A stretch of DNA of 64,000 nt from Ideonella sp. A 288 (GTDB taxonomy: Bacteria; Pseudomonadota; Gammaproteobacteria; Burkholderiales; Burkholderiaceae_C), in contig NZ_MWLO01000148.1 in NCBI RefSeq assembly GCF_002198735.1, positions 1 through 64,000 of the forward strand, in the 5' to 3' direction. Shown piece after piece: positions 63,368 through 64,000 of this stretch. The notes beneath the pieces are model-generated. The model did no database searches, was not told the origin of the DNA, and saw nothing but the letters and a program-made list of their open reading frames with translations. Each line of letters begins with the position of its first letter. Position 1 is the stretch's first letter. A program made the translations under genes and the position numbers.

Positions 63368-64000
63368 TCACACCAGGTCGGCAAAGCCCGGCCGCAGGCG
63401 GGCGAACAGCGCGCGCGCCACCACCAGGGCCAGCAGCGCCCCGCCCAGCGACCAGCCGGCGGATTCCCAGTCGAAGGGCTGGCCGAAGAAGGCCGTGCGA
63501 AACGCCTCGATCGGACCGGACAGCGGGTTGATGGCCAGCACGGCCTTCAGCACCGGCGGCGCGGCCGATTGCGGAAAGAACACCGGCGACAGGAACAGCA
63601 GCCCACTCATGGCCAGCGGCACCAGGTGCTGCAGGTCGCGCAGGTAGCAGCCCAGCGCGGACAGGCCCAGGGCCAGGGCCAGCATCAGCACCACCAGCCA
63701 CGGCACGGCCAGCAGCAGCCAGATGGCCGACGGGCCCAGGCCACCGCCCCAAACGGCCTGCAGCGCGCCCAGCACCAGCAACTGGATGGCCACATGCACG
63801 CCCACCTGCATCACCAGCGCCACGCACAGCAGTTCGAGCGGGAAGACGACCCGCTTGACCAGGTTGGCGTTGTCCTGCACCAGCCGCGTGGCCCGGGTGG
63901 CCACCTCGGCCACGGCCGAGAACACCACCAGGCCGGCAAAGACGCGCAGCGCGAAGTCGACGCCGTCGCCACCGGTGCCGGCCCAGCGCGCCTTGAACAC
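63368..64000 (-). CDS. wzm: Polysaccharide ABC exporter permease (Wzm), N-terminus outside window
   Basis: At least 210 residues of an ABC-2 type permease cut by the right edge. Several membrane segments are visible, with Asn-Ala-Asn-Leu-Val-Lys-Arg-Val-Val-Phe-Pro-Leu-Glu typical of the Wzm loop, Cys-Tyr-Leu-Arg-Asp-Leu, and Phe-Leu-Ser-Pro-Val-Phe-Phe-Pro. Together with Wzt it forms the inner-membrane export channel for the chain. The true start lies beyond 64000; an internal GTG at the edge should not be taken as the start. Confidence 0.92.
   Translation of the reverse strand: MFKARWAGTGGDGVDFALRVFAGLVVFSAVAEVATRATRLVQDNANLVKRVVFPLELLCVALVMQVGVHVAIQLLVLGALQAVWGGGLGPSAIWLLLAVPWLVVLMLALALGLSALGCYLRDLQHLVPLAMSGLLFLSPVFFPQSAAPPVLKAVLAINPLSGPIEAFRTAFFGQPFDWESAGWSLGGALLALVVARALFARLRPGFADLV

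Overview
The window is about 64 kb of very GC-rich DNA (roughly 70% by eye) with gene families and layout typical of Burkholderiales of the Rubrivivax/Leptothrix/Ideonella type. This is an inference from codon usage, gene content and the short GC-rich junction elements at 8086 and 55033; no rRNA or tRNA marker is present. I recognise no insertion sequence, prophage, CRISPR array or RNA gene.

Region 1 (1-17.2 kb) is a mixed set of short transcription units. It holds a DUF429 protein (cut by the left edge), a HemG-type flavodoxin and a secreted DUF3617 protein. A small storage-lipid neighbourhood follows: a PhaF/PhaM-like basic-tailed helical protein, a wax-ester-synthase/DGAT-fold protein that lacks its catalytic motif, and a lipase-like hydrolase. 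Next comes a broken ligase-associated DEXH helicase, then a class II aldolase, a GNAT acetyltransferase, a penicillin-binding protein 1A, an orphan peptide-binding protein divergent from a sensorless hybrid kinase plus response regulator, a rhodanese and a secreted SGNH-type hydrolase.

Region 2 (17.3-49.6 kb, all minus strand) is dominated by three giant RTX calcium-binding proteins (2640, 3946 and 3361 residues; about 30 kb of coding sequence). The last gene in the transcription direction carries an N-terminal serralysin-type zinc protease domain. A GNAT-fold gene sits between two of them and a family-4 glycosyltransferase follows the last. All three share the same C-terminal end and lack Sec signals, so type I secretion is expected, but no type I secretion genes are present here.

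Region 3 (49.9-64 kb, all minus strand) is a tightly coupled surface-polysaccharide operon: Wzm/Wzt ABC exporter, a methyltransferase-acetyltransferase fusion, a glycosyltransferase-PIG-L deacetylase fusion, a three-domain glycosyltransferase, two more glycosyltransferases, and an AlgI/AlgJ-like O-acetylation pair. Together regions 2 and 3 look like a 47 kb co-directional island for building a modified polysaccharide and calcium-binding giant proteins at the cell surface.

The most unusual sequence-level observations are: (i) helicase motif Ia lying on the wrong strand inside its own gene, evidence of a 36-bp inversion with an indel; (ii) 25-codon junction elements that sit exactly on stop/start junctions and keep ATGA-type coupling on entry; (iii) a giant serralysin with about 2-kb internal super-repeats; and (iv) a DGAT-fold protein missing the catalytic His and Asp.
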